Of a DNA stretch of 5,159 bases, positions 5,088-5,159 are shown in pieces (position 1 is the first letter of the stretch; every line of letters begins with the position of its first letter). Origin of the DNA: Synergistota bacterium. Lineage in GTDB: Bacteria > Synergistota > JAGHAJ01. Where the stretch lies: positions 1-5,159 of the forward strand of contig JAGHAJ010000269.1 of assembly GCA_021161545.1 (NCBI GenBank), given 5' to 3'. The translations under genes were made by a program, and so were the position numbers. A model generated the notes under the pieces. That model saw only the letters and a list, made by a program, of their open reading frames with translations, did no database searches and was not told the origin of the DNA.

Positions 5088-5159
5088 CCTTTTCTTCCTA
5101 TTAGATAACCGATAGTATATGCATCGTCACGTAGCGTTGGTGAACAAACTGAACCCCCA
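5000..5159. repeat. Perfect 75-bp inverted repeat with 10-nt loop at the window end
   Basis: Positions 5000-5074 and 5085-5159 are exact reverse complements, separated by TACATTAGTC. The repeat reaches the last base, so its outer end is not defined. The left arm and loop read as normal coding sequence of the LOG-like gene, while the right arm only gives a missense tail. At the turn, TGT (5085-5087), which the reading frame suggests is native, is complementary to ACA (5072-5074). This fits a microhomology-primed fold-back. Most likely an amplification or assembly chimera at a contig end; a true inverted duplication is the alternative. Confidence 0.9.

Noticed and set aside
5000-5159. Terminal hairpin as telomere, MITE or transcription terminator
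   Set aside because: The left arm is coding sequence with a recognisable protein start, there is no T tract, and there are no transposon-like termini. The break in the frame coincides with the turn.

Overview
This is a low-GC bacterial window. It carries an envelope-stress style two-component system divergent from an HtrA protease, an uncharacterised secreted protein convergent with a two-gene ArsR-like regulator operon, and a tRNA-Leu followed by the start of a LOG-type gene. Strong GGAGG ribosome binding sites, mostly 8-9 nt from the start, and near-consensus sigma-70/SigA promoters mark it as bacterial. The lineage cannot be fixed from the sequence. The K/E-rich proteins and strong Shine-Dalgarno sites would suit an anaerobic or thermophilic low-GC phylum, but that is a guess.

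Layout. Positions 1-1031 (minus) hold a sensor histidine kinase cut by the window edge before its ATPase domain. Its start overlaps the stop of an OmpR/PhoB-type response regulator (1702-1028, minus). A 150-bp divergent region follows, with five TTAA blocks spaced 11, 10, 11 and 11 bp, ending 11 bp before the htrA -10 box. This resembles a direct-repeat operator of OmpR-family regulators and suggests that the regulator controls htrA (1855-3240, plus), as CpxR does degP and CssR does htrA. htrA ends in a strong hairpin terminator.

Positions 3419-4060 (plus) encode a secreted protein with a proline-rich linker and a C-terminal domain I do not recognise. Facing it is a minus-strand operon: a 76-residue single-pass membrane protein with a cytoplasmic-type coiled coil (4623-4393), then a 102-residue ArsR-like winged-helix protein (4389-4081). 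The two convergent units share one terminator hairpin. Upstream of both units lies the same palindrome, GGGTAAA-N6-TTTACC, and the similarity extends over about 42 bp. They therefore look like one small regulon, probably controlled by the ArsR-like protein. I know of no described system of this composition.

Positions 4690-4840 show nothing I can support. A consensus promoter then drives tRNA-Leu(GAG) at 4878-4963. Nineteen bases after its CCA begins a TTG-started gene resembling the TIGR00725/LOG Rossmann family. That gene is broken at about 5087, where the sequence turns back on itself: 5085-5159 is a perfect reverse complement of 5000-5074. Because the left arm is ordinary coding sequence, this looks more like a fold-back chimera at a contig end than a biological hairpin.
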